Below are positions 43,405 to 52,647 of a stretch of 64,000 nucleotides of DNA, piece after piece. The translations under genes were made by a program, and so were the position numbers. Under the pieces are notes generated by a model. The model searched no databases. It was not told the DNA's origin and worked only from the letters and a program-made list of their open reading frames with translations. The DNA is from DATLLJ01 sp965229885. Lineage in GTDB: Bacteria; Acidobacteriota; Vicinamibacteria; Vicinamibacterales; CAVVIG01. Numbering within the stretch: the first letter of the stretch is position 1; each line of letters begins with the position of its first letter. The stretch covers positions 1 to 64,000 of the forward strand of contig CBDDJX010000001.1 of NCBI GenBank assembly GCA_965229885.1, written 5' to 3'.

Positions 43405-44238
43405 TTAACCGGATTGGTCCGCTAGCCACGCCGCGAGGTCGTCATGCCCGACGATGACGCGCGAGCGGCCCGCCTCAACATGCGCAAGGCGCCGCGCGAG
43501 CCAAGCGTGGATCATCGGCGTCTGATCCGGAGAGACCTCTTCGGCGGCTCGCGCCCAGCCTTCGATGAGTTGCCGCTGCAGTTCGCGCTGTTCGGGCAGC
43601 AGTATCCAGTCGCTCGCCGCACGTCGCACCTGGTAACCGACGGTGGCGAACCAGCGTTCGGCACAGTCAACGGCGTTGGGTCCAGCCGCCCGACCGAATC
43701 CCCTGTCGCTCGTCTCTTGGTGCCGGTTCATGAGATCACGTATCGCGTCGTCTTCGGCTTCGACGGGCGTGCACCGCGAGCGGCCGTTGTAGCTCAGGGT
43801 GAAGAGCGCTGCGGATCCGCTCGTCCGGCAATACGCGGCCAGCGCGCGCAGCCACTGGTCTGAGACCAGGTCGAGCAGCGCCGAGGCCGTCACCAGATGG
43901 CGGCCGGAGAAGAGGGCGGGATCGGCAGGATTGGCAAGATTATCGGGGGCCCCAAGATTCCGGCACAATGTCTCGATATGGCAGTTGGCGCTCCGCCCGG
44001 ACGCTTCTGCGAGGAGATCCGGATCGCGATCGACGAGCAGCCAGTGCTGCGGGGCTGGCAAACGCGACGAGAGATAGCGGACGTTCGATCCAGTACCGCT
44101 CCCAATGTCCAGAATCTGCAACGGCCGATCTGGCGGCAGCGCTGCGATAATCGCCTGCGTCAACGCCGCCGATCGCGCCGCGGTGTCGGCGGGCTCGCGC
44201 AGCGCCAGCCAGGCCGAGAGGGAATCAGGCGACGTCAT
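43405..44238 (-). CDS. class I SAM-dependent methyltransferase of the pterin-type cluster
   Basis: 277 residues. Motif I LDIGSGTGSN (residues 43-52), LVDRDPDLLAEA as the acidic end of strand 2, ASALLDLVSDQWLRALAAY as post-motif region. The first of four minus-strand genes that abut without gaps (methyltransferase, glycosyltransferase, pterin synthase homologue, dehydrogenase), so they form an operon read right to left with this gene last. Substrate unknown; the operon suggests the glycosylated product of its neighbours. Confidence 0.8.
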   Translation of the reverse strand: MTSPDSLSAWLALREPADTAARSAALTQAIIAALPPDRPLQILDIGSGTGSNVRYLSSRLPAPQHWLLVDRDPDLLAEASGRSANCHIETLCRNLGAPDNLANPADPALFSGRHLVTASALLDLVSDQWLRALAAYCRTSGSAALFTLSYNGRSRCTPVEAEDDAIRDLMNRHQETSDRGFGRAAGPNAVDCAERWFATVGYQVRRAASDWILLPEQRELQRQLIEGWARAAEEVSPDQTPMIHAWLARRLAHVEAGRSRVIVGHDDLAAWLADQSG

Positions 44239-45303
44239 TCACAGTACAGCCAGTGCGGCCGCCATCTTGTCGACCGCCTGGTTCCAGGTTGGTAGCCAAT
44301 CGCGCACGCGTCGTGCGCCCTCGGCGAGTTGCTCACGCACGCGCGCGTCGCCGACGAGCTTCGACAACGCCGCCGTCAGCGCGTCGACATCGCCAGGTGG
44401 CACCAGCAGACCGGCGGGTTTTTCCCCGTTGCGCCCCGCGCCGACCAGTTGCGGGATCGCGCCCGTCGTCGTACTGACGATCGGCAGCCCGTGGGCGAGC
44501 GCCTCCGCCACCGCCATGCAGTAGGTTTCGTGAAGCGTGGCCAGCACGAAGACGTCGGCGCGGTTGTAGCAGACCTCCAACGCGTCGGCGTCCAGCTCGC
44601 CCGCGAGCGAGACGCGATCGTTTATGCTACCCGCACGCAAGCGCGCGCGCAGCCGCTCGACGGTTGATGGATCGCGGTCGAGACTGCCGGCACAGGTGAG
44701 AACCCAGTTACAATTCGGAAGCGCCGCCAGCGCGCGAAACAAAATCTCATGACCCTTGCCCGCTGTGATCGCGGCAACCGACAGCAGGTGGAGAGGAGCG
44801 CCGATCGAGCCGCGCGAGAGCGGCGCCCGGTCGGTCCCGGGCTCGACAAGCGCGATCCGGTCGGGCCCGACGCTGTCGTGTGACAGCGCATCGATCGTGG
44901 ATCGTCCGGTCACGACGACCAGCACGGCGGCAGCGAGCGCGCGGCGCTCGCCGGCCTCGAGACTGGTGGCCGTGTCGCGGTCGAGACCGATCTCGGAGGC
45001 GAGCGGCAGGTGAACGAGCGCAACGATCTTCAAGCGCGATGCTTCGCGCTCGACTTCGGCGGGAAGCGATCCCAGTGCAAGGCCGTCGATGAGCGCCGTC
45101 GTTCCGTTCGGAATAGCCGCGAACTGACGAGCGGCGTCCTCCCGGGCCGCCGGCGTCGGATGCGGAAAGCTCGCGTCGAGCTCCCGGACGTCGACCCGCC
45201 AGCCACGCTCGCGAAGGCCGGCGATCATGCGCCGGTCGTACTCGTAGCCGCCGGTCCGCGTCTGGAGACGTCCTGGGACGAGAACGACGATCTCGCGGGG
45301 CAT
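44239..45303 (-). CDS. family 4-type glycosyltransferase
   Basis: 354 residues from ATG 45303 (MPREIVVLVPGRL). GT-B fold: N-terminal LQTRTGGYEYDRRMIAGLRERGW, C-terminal nucleotide-sugar motif VFVLATLHETYCMAVAEALAHGLPIVSTTTGAIPQLV, including the E-x7-E-like acidic pair of GT4 enzymes. It is adjacent to the methyltransferase (stop and start abut) and overlaps nothing upstream. Predicted to transfer a sugar to the product of this cluster. Confidence 0.85.
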   Translation of the reverse strand: MPREIVVLVPGRLQTRTGGYEYDRRMIAGLRERGWRVDVRELDASFPHPTPAAREDAARQFAAIPNGTTALIDGLALGSLPAEVEREASRLKIVALVHLPLASEIGLDRDTATSLEAGERRALAAAVLVVVTGRSTIDALSHDSVGPDRIALVEPGTDRAPLSRGSIGAPLHLLSVAAITAGKGHEILFRALAALPNCNWVLTCAGSLDRDPSTVERLRARLRAGSINDRVSLAGELDADALEVCYNRADVFVLATLHETYCMAVAEALAHGLPIVSTTTGAIPQLVGAGRNGEKPAGLLVPPGDVDALTAALSKLVGDARVREQLAEGARRVRDWLPTWNQAVDKMAAALAVL

Positions 45304-45314
45304 TTGAGCAGGTC

Positions 45315-45746
45315 TCAAACGGGCCGTCCGGGCGCCGGGGCGGCCTTGGGCACCGGCCCCTCGAATGCTGCGGAGGCCACGTGGGACTCGTGCAGCGTCA
45401 CTCGCAGGCTCTCGACGCCGTGCGCCGCCGTTCCAAGGTCGTTCTTCCTGATGGCCGCGACCATGCGCTCGAACACGACACGCGCGAGAAACTCGGTCGT
45501 GGTGTTGTGCCCCTTGAACGCCGGGTCGTCGTCCAGGTTGTGGAAGTTCATGTCGGCGAGGGTGGCGTGCAGCACTTCCGTCGCGCGGCCGATGTCGACC
45601 ACGATGCCGTCGGCGTCGAGCCCGGGTCTGCGGAACTCCACGTCGACGACCAGCGTCGCGCCGTGCAGCCGCTGCGCAGGGCCGAACACGTCGCCCTTGA
45701 AGCTGTGGGCCACCATCATGTGATCACGCACGGAAATGCTGTACAT
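45315..45746 (-). CDS. divergent 6-pyruvoyl-tetrahydropterin synthase / QueD homologue
   Basis: 143 residues of the T-fold PTPS/QueD family: MYSISVRDHMMVAHSFKGDVFGPAQRLHGATLVVDVEF, MNFHNLDDDPAFKGHNTTTEFLARVVFERM and LHESHVASAAFEG. Canonical enzymes bind zinc with three His (two in HGH) and use a Cys a few residues before HGH. Here H14 and H28 are present but HGH is HGA and the nucleophilic Cys is absent (GPAQRLHG). So chemistry must differ from 6-PTPS and QueD, or metal binding is altered. Operon position is between the glycosyltransferase and the dehydrogenase. Confidence 0.82.
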   Translation of the reverse strand: MYSISVRDHMMVAHSFKGDVFGPAQRLHGATLVVDVEFRRPGLDADGIVVDIGRATEVLHATLADMNFHNLDDDPAFKGHNTTTEFLARVVFERMVAAIRKNDLGTAAHGVESLRVTLHESHVASAAFEGPVPKAAPAPGRPV

Positions 45747-45755
45747 CGCAGGCTC

Positions 45756-46739
45756 CTACAGATGGTCATACCGAATGCGATGGCACAGCGTGTCGCTGGC
45801 GTGAGTCGCAAGCTCGGCCATTTTGGACGGCAATTCCTCAAACCGGCTCTCGCCCGTGATCAGCACGTCGAGCCTGTCGTCGGTGAGCATCGTGAGCGCG
45901 AGCTGCATCCGCCGGCGCGCGTCCCAGCGCGCGCGCTGCGACGATGCGACGGTACCGACCTGGGAGGATTTGAGCGTCAACCGTCGCGCATGGAACGCCT
46001 CGCCAAGCGGCAGCGGAACCAACTGGTCGCCGTACCAGCTCATCTCGACGACCGTGCCTTCGAAGCCCGCGACTCTGAGAGCGAGCTCGATCCCGGCGGG
46101 CGATCCGCTTGCGTGAATGACGACGTCGGCGCCTTCCCTGGTGGTGTCCGGCGGGGCAAAGCGCACGCCAAAGACATGCGCGATGGCTTCGCGCCGCGGG
46201 TTGATATCGACAAGCTCCACGTCGCAGCCCGGGATGCGTCCAGCCAGCCATGCCACGAGACAACCAACCGTGCCGGCGCCGATGACCACGATGCGATCGC
46301 CGATGTGGGGCCGCGCATCCCACAACCCGTTGATGGCGGTTTCGAGGCTGGCCGTGAGCACGGCGCGCTCTGGCGGAACATTGTCGGGCACGACGTGCAC
46401 GGACTGCGCGGGGACCACGTAGCGCGTCTGGTGTGGATACAGCACGAACACCGTCCGGTCCGTCAGCTCGCGCGGCCCGCGCTCAATCCGGCCGACGCTG
46501 GCGTAGCCATACTTGACTGGGGCTGGAAAGCTCCCGGCCTGAAACGGCGCCCGCATGCGCTGGAACTCGCTCGGCGGGACGCGGCCCTGAAACACGAGCG
46601 CCTCGGTCCCGCGGCTGATCCCGCTGTATAACGCGCGAACCACCACGTCGTCACGCGACGGGGTGCCGAGCGGCTCGGTACGGATTTCTCCCTCGCCGGG
46701 CACGGCGATCCAAAACGACCTCGACGTGTCGGCGGCCAT
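45756..46739 (-). CDS. medium-chain zinc-type alcohol dehydrogenase
   Basis: 327 residues, MDR family. N-terminal catalytic part VRALYSGISRGTEALVFQGRVP; nucleotide-binding Rossmann motif VVIGAGTVGCLVAWLAGRIP with acidic VDIN, and C-terminal GDQLVPLPLGEAFHARRLTLKSSQVG. The GHE-type zinc ligands of classical ADHs are not evident; this subfamily (SGISRGTE) usually lacks them. First gene of the four-gene minus-strand operon; the next gene starts 10 bases after its stop. Probably oxidises or reduces the side chain of the pterin-like intermediate. Confidence 0.8.
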   Translation of the reverse strand: MAADTSRSFWIAVPGEGEIRTEPLGTPSRDDVVVRALYSGISRGTEALVFQGRVPPSEFQRMRAPFQAGSFPAPVKYGYASVGRIERGPRELTDRTVFVLYPHQTRYVVPAQSVHVVPDNVPPERAVLTASLETAINGLWDARPHIGDRIVVIGAGTVGCLVAWLAGRIPGCDVELVDINPRREAIAHVFGVRFAPPDTTREGADVVIHASGSPAGIELALRVAGFEGTVVEMSWYGDQLVPLPLGEAFHARRLTLKSSQVGTVASSQRARWDARRRMQLALTMLTDDRLDVLITGESRFEELPSKMAELATHASDTLCHRIRYDHL

Positions 46740-46875
46740 CGGTTAATTCTGGTGCTTCGCGCCGCACGATACAATCCCAGCCTACGCTCGCCGAACGATC
46801 CCACGCGAGCTACGGCTGGCCGCGCCGTGGCGCGAACGTTGGTGGCGCGGAGGCGGGCTCGCCTCGTACTCGCAC

Positions 46876-47400
46876 ATGAAATTCGGTCCCGCCAATCAGC
46901 TCACACTCGTCCGCGCGGTGCTGGCAGCCGGGCTCGCAATCCTTGTCGGTCAGCCAGCGACGCCGACCCTGGCATGGAGCGTGGTGTTCATCGCGACCGT
47001 CGCGGCACTGCTCGACGGCGTCGATGGCTGGGTGGCACGACGCACGGGAACGGTCAGCGCATTCGGGACACGGTTCGATATGGAGACCGACGCGGCGCTC
47101 ATTTTCGTGCTGGCTATCCTTGTCTCGCACTACGGCAAGGCGGGAGCGTGGGTCGTTCTGTCGGGACTCCTGCGGTATATCTTCGTGGCGGCGGGATGGC
47201 TGTGGCCCTGGATGCGGGCTCCGTTAGCGTCCAGCCTTCGCGGCAGGATCATCTGCGTCGTGCAGATCGTCGCGCTGATTGTCGCGATGGCGCCGACGGT
47301 GATGCCGCCGACGAGCTCCGTGGTGGCGGCCGTCGCGCTTCTCGCGCTCTCGTATTCATTTCTGGTTGATACGCATCGCCTCTGGCGCCAGCGGACCTGA
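46876..47400 (+). CDS. CDP-alcohol phosphatidyltransferase
   Basis: 174 residues, about six membrane helices. The full family motif is present at residues 47-72: D-x2-D-G-x2-A-R-x8-G-x3-D-x3-D. It joins the phosphatidyl or other group of a CDP-activated donor to an alcohol inside the membrane. Divergent from the dehydrogenase and cotranscribed with the sulfatase-like gene that follows, so the product of the cluster may be attached to or built on a membrane lipid. Confidence 0.88.
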   Translation: MKFGPANQLTLVRAVLAAGLAILVGQPATPTLAWSVVFIATVAALLDGVDGWVARRTGTVSAFGTRFDMETDAALIFVLAILVSHYGKAGAWVVLSGLLRYIFVAAGWLWPWMRAPLASSLRGRIICVVQIVALIVAMAPTVMPPTSSVVAAVALLALSYSFLVDTHRLWRQRT

Positions 47401-47460
47401 CAGGCGCTCGCCCGCCGAAGCGCGTGCATCGCGCATAGGCGGGTACGCAATAATAGATGC

Positions 47461-49125
47461 GTGCAGTCCGGCCATCCGAGGCTCCGCATCATCGATATCG
47501 TGGGCCTCGCCGTCGCGGTCTTTCTTCTGAACGCGTCGCTGACGTTTGAGAGCGCGTGGCCGACGCCGGGCATTCGCTGGCGCGGTGCGTTGTCGATCGA
47601 GCTTGTCGCGTTCGTCCTCGTGCTCCTGGCTGCCCAGCCGTGGCTGGCCCGCCGAAGCCCGAAGGGCGTAGGTGGGCTCGGTGCGCCGTCCCGCCGGGTG
47701 CGTTGGTGGTGTACGGCGGTCTGGTTCCTGCTGGTTCTTGGCCACTACGGCGAGGTGACCGCTTCAGCGCTATACGGCCGCGAGATCAACCTGTATTGGG
47801 ATCTCCGATTCGTCCCTGACGTCGCCGCCTTGCTCGCGCGTCCCGAGCGGCTGTGGGTCGTCCTGCGGGCCGCTCTGGCGGCGCTGCTCATTGTCGTCCT
47901 CCTGTACAATGGTATTCGCTGGGCTTTCGGCCGCCTCTCCGCCGCGATGGCGCATCCGCGAGAGCGTCTCGCGATCGGCCTGCTCGCTGCGGCGATGGCG
48001 ATCGTCTGGGTGGGTCCGCGCGTCAGCGCGAGCTTCCCTGCACGCCCAGGTTTTTCAGCGCCCGTCACCGAGATGTACGCGAGACAGGCCCGCCTCATCC
48101 TCACGACGCTCGGCCGCCGAACGACGCTTCCGGCAAGCCCCTCGATGAATTCCGATCTCTCGCTCGTCAAGGGGGCGGACGTGTTCCTGTTCTTCATCGA
48201 GTCCTACGGCGCGATTAGCTACGAGCGTCACGAGTTCGCGGCGCGCCTCACGGCCGACCGGGCCCGCCTCGCAGCGGCCATTCACGACGCGAACCTCGAT
48301 GTCGTGTCCGCCTACGTCGAATCGCCTACATTCGGCGGCTCCTCGTGGCTCGCGCACATCACGCTGTTGTCGGGTGTGGATATTCGCAGCCACGATGCGA
48401 ACGCGCTGCTGATGACTGAGAAGCGCGACACGCTGGTGACCTCGTTCAAACAGCACGGGTACCGGACGGTCGCCGTGATGCCCGGTTTGTGGCAGAGCTG
48501 GCCGGAAGGCTCGTTCTACAAGTTCGATGAGATTTACGGAGGCGCGCGGCTCGATTACCAGGGCCCGTCGTTCGGCTGGTGGGATATGACCGATCAGTTC
48601 GTGCTCGCCCGGATGGACGCGCTCGAAGTGCGGCGCCGGCCGCGTGCCCCGCTCTTTGTCCTGTTCCCGACGATCAGCACGCACGCGCCGTTCACACCCA
48701 CGCCGCCGTACCAGCCGGATTGGGCGCGGATGCTGACGGCCGAGCCCTACGACGAGGCGGACGTGAACAGCGCCTACCTCCGCCAGCCCGACTGGATGGA
48801 CCTGGGACCCGGCTACGGGGATGCGCTGTCATATGTGTACCAGTCGCTGACTGGTTATCTGCGGCTGCGGGCGGAACGCGACTTCGTCATGGTTCTCATC
48901 GGCGATCATCAGCCCGCCGCGGCCGTCACAGGCGAGGGTGCACCGTGGAGCGTCCCCGTGCATATCATCGCGAGTCGCCGGCCTGTGCTCGATCGACTGC
49001 TGGCGCACGGGTTCCGGGCCGGGCTCACTCCAGCACGTCCAGTCCTCGGCCCGATGCATACCCTGACCTCCACGCTGCTCGACGCCTTCGGGAATCGCGA
49101 GTCTGCGGTCGCCCGGATACCCTAG
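47461..49125 (+). CDS. membrane-bound sulfatase/phosphoethanolamine-transferase-like protein
   Basis: 554 residues. About five N-terminal transmembrane helices (residues 10-185) are followed by a periplasmic alkaline-phosphatase-superfamily domain: VKGADVFLFFIESYGAISYERHE (metal-binding region and nucleophile area), VYVESPTFGGSSWLAHITLLSGVDI, FVLFPTISTHAPFTPTPPYQ and VMVLIGDHQPAAAVTGEG. The layout is that of LtaS/EptA-like transferases, which move headgroups between lipids and glycans. Start is the GTG at 47461. It lies 60 bases after the CDP-alcohol enzyme. Confidence 0.85.
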   Translation: MQSGHPRLRIIDIVGLAVAVFLLNASLTFESAWPTPGIRWRGALSIELVAFVLVLLAAQPWLARRSPKGVGGLGAPSRRVRWWCTAVWFLLVLGHYGEVTASALYGREINLYWDLRFVPDVAALLARPERLWVVLRAALAALLIVVLLYNGIRWAFGRLSAAMAHPRERLAIGLLAAAMAIVWVGPRVSASFPARPGFSAPVTEMYARQARLILTTLGRRTTLPASPSMNSDLSLVKGADVFLFFIESYGAISYERHEFAARLTADRARLAAAIHDANLDVVSAYVESPTFGGSSWLAHITLLSGVDIRSHDANALLMTEKRDTLVTSFKQHGYRTVAVMPGLWQSWPEGSFYKFDEIYGGARLDYQGPSFGWWDMTDQFVLARMDALEVRRRPRAPLFVLFPTISTHAPFTPTPPYQPDWARMLTAEPYDEADVNSAYLRQPDWMDLGPGYGDALSYVYQSLTGYLRLRAERDFVMVLIGDHQPAAAVTGEGAPWSVPVHIIASRRPVLDRLLAHGFRAGLTPARPVLGPMHTLTSTLLDAFGNRESAVARIP

Positions 49126-49153
49126 TTCGTTTATCATAATGACCAAGGAGCCT

Positions 49154-49570
49154 ATGTCTCTCAAACAAAACCTGATCGACGGCTTGAACGAGGATCTCAA
49201 TCGTGAGCTCGAAGCGGTGCTTCGGTACCTCTACCACTCGGCGACCGCCACCAGCCTGCTCGGGCACGAGCTTCGCGAGCTCCTGAAGAGCGACATCACA
49301 GGCGAGCTCAATCACGCAGTATTTCTCGCCGACAAGATCGTCGCACTCGGTGGCGAGGTCAAAATTCACCCGTCAATGCCCAAGAGGGTGAAATCGGCGA
49401 AAGAGATGCTGGAAGAGAACGCGGCCGCCGAACACGAGGTCGTGGCCAGCTACACGGAACGGATCAAGCAGGCCGAGGAGTTCGGTGACAAGGGCCTCGC
49501 CATTCGGCTCGAGGACATCCTGGCCGAGGAAACCGACCACGCCGAAGAGTTGGAGCGACTGGGCCGCTGA
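49154..49570 (+). CDS. ferritin-like diiron protein (bacterioferritin type)
   Basis: 138 residues, four-helix bundle. Start chosen at ATG 49154 (MSLKQNLIDGLNEDLNRELE) because AAGGAG precedes it; an ATG five codons upstream has no site. Iron ligands are readable as E20 region, GELNHAVFLADKI (E-x2-H), AAEHEVVASY and AEETDHAEELERL (E-x-x-H). Likely stores or detoxifies iron. Not part of the preceding cluster by direction-independent criteria, but 28 bases from its last gene. Confidence 0.85.
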   Translation: MSLKQNLIDGLNEDLNRELEAVLRYLYHSATATSLLGHELRELLKSDITGELNHAVFLADKIVALGGEVKIHPSMPKRVKSAKEMLEENAAAEHEVVASYTERIKQAEEFGDKGLAIRLEDILAEETDHAEELERLGR

Positions 49571-49588
49571 CCGTCACTTGCGCGGCTC

Positions 49589-50583
49589 GTGTCGCACGTG
49601 TATACAGCCTTCGACGTCGCGGTTCATGCGTTCTTGAACGACGAGATCACGCTGCTCTTCGGCGCCAACAGCGCGGGGAAGTCGAGCGTCATCCATAGCC
49701 TCGCGCTCGCCCATCACGCGGCGGAGACAGGAGATCTGGACTCGCAGCGAACCCGATCGGGGGCTTGGCGATCGACCTCGGTGGATTCCGGCAGTACGTC
49801 TAGCGGCGTCAACGCGACCGGCGCGTCGAGCTGGCATTCGAACTGGACCCGGCGGCTTGAGCGGCCGTGTTGGGGATCTGCTGCAGTCCGTTCAGGCAGT
49901 GAGCGTGGAGATCTCGATCGGATCGCGTTTTACGGGGAACCAGCAGACGCTCTTTGGCGATCTCGCGCGCGAGCTGGATCGAGAGGGCGCTGTCCGTGCG
50001 AAACGGTTCGCCCTGCCGTTGACGGAGCGCCGCTTCTTTCCATGAGCGCCCGGTCAGGTGGACAGCTTCGCCTGGATCGGCTCGACTATGGCCATCCGGT
50101 CTTCCGCGAGGTTTTCCGCGGCATCGTCACCTTTGCGACGACGACACCGTTCGCCCTGGAGAACTCAAGAATCAACGGCCCCTCACGGCGTTCCTTCGTG
50201 CCATCCTGACCGGCCGGCCGATGAACGCACCGAGCCGCGTCGAGATGCACACATCGCTGCAGTACGAGAACGCGCCCACAGCGGGATTCTTCCTGAGCGA
50301 GTGTGAGAAACGACTTCCACGCTGCGTGCCAAAAGACGTGCGACTGTCGATTCGCGTTGTGAGCCAGAGAATCGGTGGGGAGCAGCTCCACAACCGATAC
50401 ACCCTCACGGACGTTGGCGGGCTGATCTTCGGCGCCGGCCTGGACGAGGGCGCGACTGGCGAAATCGATGACGTTGCACTCATGGATCTACCGCAGTATG
50501 AACTACGCTGGTCGCAGCACGCCAAGGAGCCGATGGCTTTTGAGGTCACCGAGGTCCAGGTAGAAATCCAATCGGGGCGTTAA
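49589..50583 (+). pseudogene. AAA-family ATPase (DUF3696/OLD-like), broken
   Basis: Starts with a credible N-terminus and Walker A (ITLLFGANSAGKSSVIHSL), then loses frame. Further pieces are readable in other frames: NPIGGLAIDLGGFRQYV, RRVELAFELDPAA, VGDLLQSVQAVSVEISIGSR, LFGDLARELDREGAVRAKRF, LRLDRLDYGHPVFREVF, and a 120-codon C-terminal stretch with VRLSIRVVSQRIGGEQLHNR and FEVTEVQVEIQSG. Several frameshifts and stops plus deletions; no functional protein. Confidence 0.7.
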
Positions 50584-50632
50584 CGTCATATGGGTTAAGG
50601 TTGCTTGGAACAAGCTTCTGAGCCGGCGCGTC

Positions 50633-51378
50633 TTGCGGCGGATGGCGGGCATCGCGTCCTTCGAGCGCGGCGAGGACTACTGTGCGAACGGGCACGTGGG
50701 GTCCTTGGTGGAGCACGAAGGAACGATCTCCGCGAAAGTGCGGGGGACGCAGATGTATCGAGTGAAGCTCTGGCCGAAAAGCGGCAGGCTGGAGTATTCG
50801 TGCACCTGCCCGGTAGGCCGAGACGGAGCGTTCTGCAAGCACTGCGTGGCGGTCGGCTTGGCGTGGCTCGAGCGGGGGAAAGTCGCCGACACCAAGGAAA
50901 GGAAGCGCCCGAAGGCCACCCTCACGACAGATGATGTTCGGGCACATCTCGAGGAACAAAGCAAGGACGCACTCGTCGACATATTGATGGAACACGCCGT
51001 GGACGACGACCGACTGCGCCAGCGTCTGCTCACGAAGGCTGCAAGGGGAGCGCCCGGAAGGGTCGGTCTCGCCACTTACCGCCAGGCCATAGACGAAGCA
51101 GTAGACGTGGGCGGGTTCGTCGACTACCGAGGCGCATCCAGCTATGCCAGCGGTATCGAGGAGGCGATCGATTCCATCGAGGATCTCATGAAAGATGGGC
51201 ACGAGGCTGAGGCCATCGAGCTCATCGAGTATGCCCTCGAATCCGTCGAAGAAACGATGGGATCGGTTGACGACTCCGACGGTGAGATGGGCGGCATTCT
51301 CCAACGACTCCAGGAACTCCATCACAGCGCTTGCAAGAAGGCGAAGCCCAACGTGGAAGAGCTGGCCGAGCGTCTCTC
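50633..51378 (+). pseudogene. SWIM zinc-finger protein, 3' truncated by IS3 copy 4
   Basis: About 248 codons remain. The SWIM motif is complete: CTCPVGRDGAFCKHC (CxC...CxH type) in LEYSCTCPVGRDGAFCKH. After it come helical repeats ending ELAERLSES, where the IS3 end supplies a new reading frame. The usual length of such proteins is 350 or more, so the C-terminus is lost and is not found beyond the IS. Start is uncertain (TTG 50633 or a codon near 50590, where a family-like WVKVAWNKLL precedes). Confidence 0.7.
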
Positions 51379-51420
51379 TGAATCGTACTGGGTTCGTCGG
51401 AGGGCTCATTGCTTGAGAGG

Positions 51421-51751
51421 ATGGAGCCCATGGCACGACCGAGGAAGTATTCAGCTGAGGCACGAGAGCGGGCCATTCGGATGGTCCGCGCGCATGGTCA
51501 AGAGCATCCGTCGCAGTGGGCCGCGATCACGGCGATCGCGAGCAAGTTCGGCTGCACCGGTGAGACGCTGCGGAATTGGGTGCGCCAGGCCGAACGCGAT
51601 ACGGGCCAGCGGGGCGGCCTGACGACCGACGAGCGCCAGCGTCTGAAGGAACGGGAACGCGACAATCGCGAATTGAAGACGCGCGAATGAGATCTTGCGG
51701 AAGGCCTCCGCATATTTTGCCCAGGCGGCGCGCGACCGCCGAGTGAAGTAA
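51421..51751 (+). pseudogene. IS3 orfA, copy 4, frameshifted
   Basis: Same HTH protein as in copies 1 and 2, but an extra A changes ELRRANEIL to ELKTRE and stop at 51690. The rest of the coiled region stays readable in the next frame. Confidence 0.82.
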
Positions 51752-52647
51752 TGGTCCAGTTTGCGGATGACCACCGGGCCACGTAGGGGGTTGAGCCGAT
51801 CTGCGCGGTGTTGCCGATCGCCCCCTCGACGTATTTTCTGCACCACGCCCGGCAGGTGAACCCGCCGCCGCGGCCGGCGCGCGCCAAGCGCGACGACGAC
51901 TTGCGGATCGCCATCCAGCGGGTCTGGGACGCGAATTGGCAGGCATACGGACCGCGGAAGGTCTGGCAGCAGCTCGGCCGCGAAGACGTCGACGTCGCGC
52001 GCTGCATGGTCGAGCGGCTGATGGGGGCGATGGGCTTGGCCGGCGCGGTCCGCGGCCGCGCATGGGTCACGACGCCCGCCGCTGCGACCGCCGGCGTGCG
52101 TCCCCCGGCTTTGGTCGACCGCCAGTTCACCGCGCCGCGGCCCAACCAGCTCTGGGTCTCCGACTTCCCCTACGTCGCCACGTGGAAAGGCTTCGTGTAT
52201 GTCGCGTTCGTGATCGCTGTCTTCTCGCGGCGCATCGTCGGCGGGCGCGTGTCGGCGTCGCTGCGGACGGACTTCGTGCTCGATGCGCTCGAATAAGCGG
52301 TGTGCGAACGTGGCGCGGATCGCGTCAGCGGCCTGGTGCATCACAGCGACCGGGGTACGCAGTATCTGTCGATGCGGTACACCGACCGGCTCGCCGACGC
52401 CGGCATCGCGCCGTCGGTCGGCAGCCGAGGCGACTCCTATGACAATGCCCTCGCCGAGTCGGTGATTGGGCTCCTCAAGACGGAGGTGATTCGACGGCAA
52501 GGTCCGTGGCCGCATCTGGCGCAGGTGGAATTCGCGACGCTGGCGTGGGTGGATTGGTTCAACAACCGCCGGTTGCTCGAGCCCATCGGCTACGTGCCGC
52601 CTGCGGCATTCGACGCGCACTACTATGAGCAGGTTAAGGTGGCCTGA
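51751..52647 (+). pseudogene. IS3 orfB transposase, copy 4, two in-frame stops
   Basis: The only copy whose orfB frame is continuous (897 bp, NQLWVSDFPYVATWKGFVYV intact), with the catalytic DSDF/HHSDRGTQYL/NALAESVIG residues. It still carries the TAG at 51784-51786 and the TAA at 52294-52296 that all copies share. Confidence 0.85.

Noticed and set aside
13365..52647. Genetic-code change (UAG and UAA read as sense) as explanation of the IS3 stops
   Set aside because: Host genes in the window end normally at TAG (oppA) and TAA (oppF, DUF3810), and other relics contain random stops.
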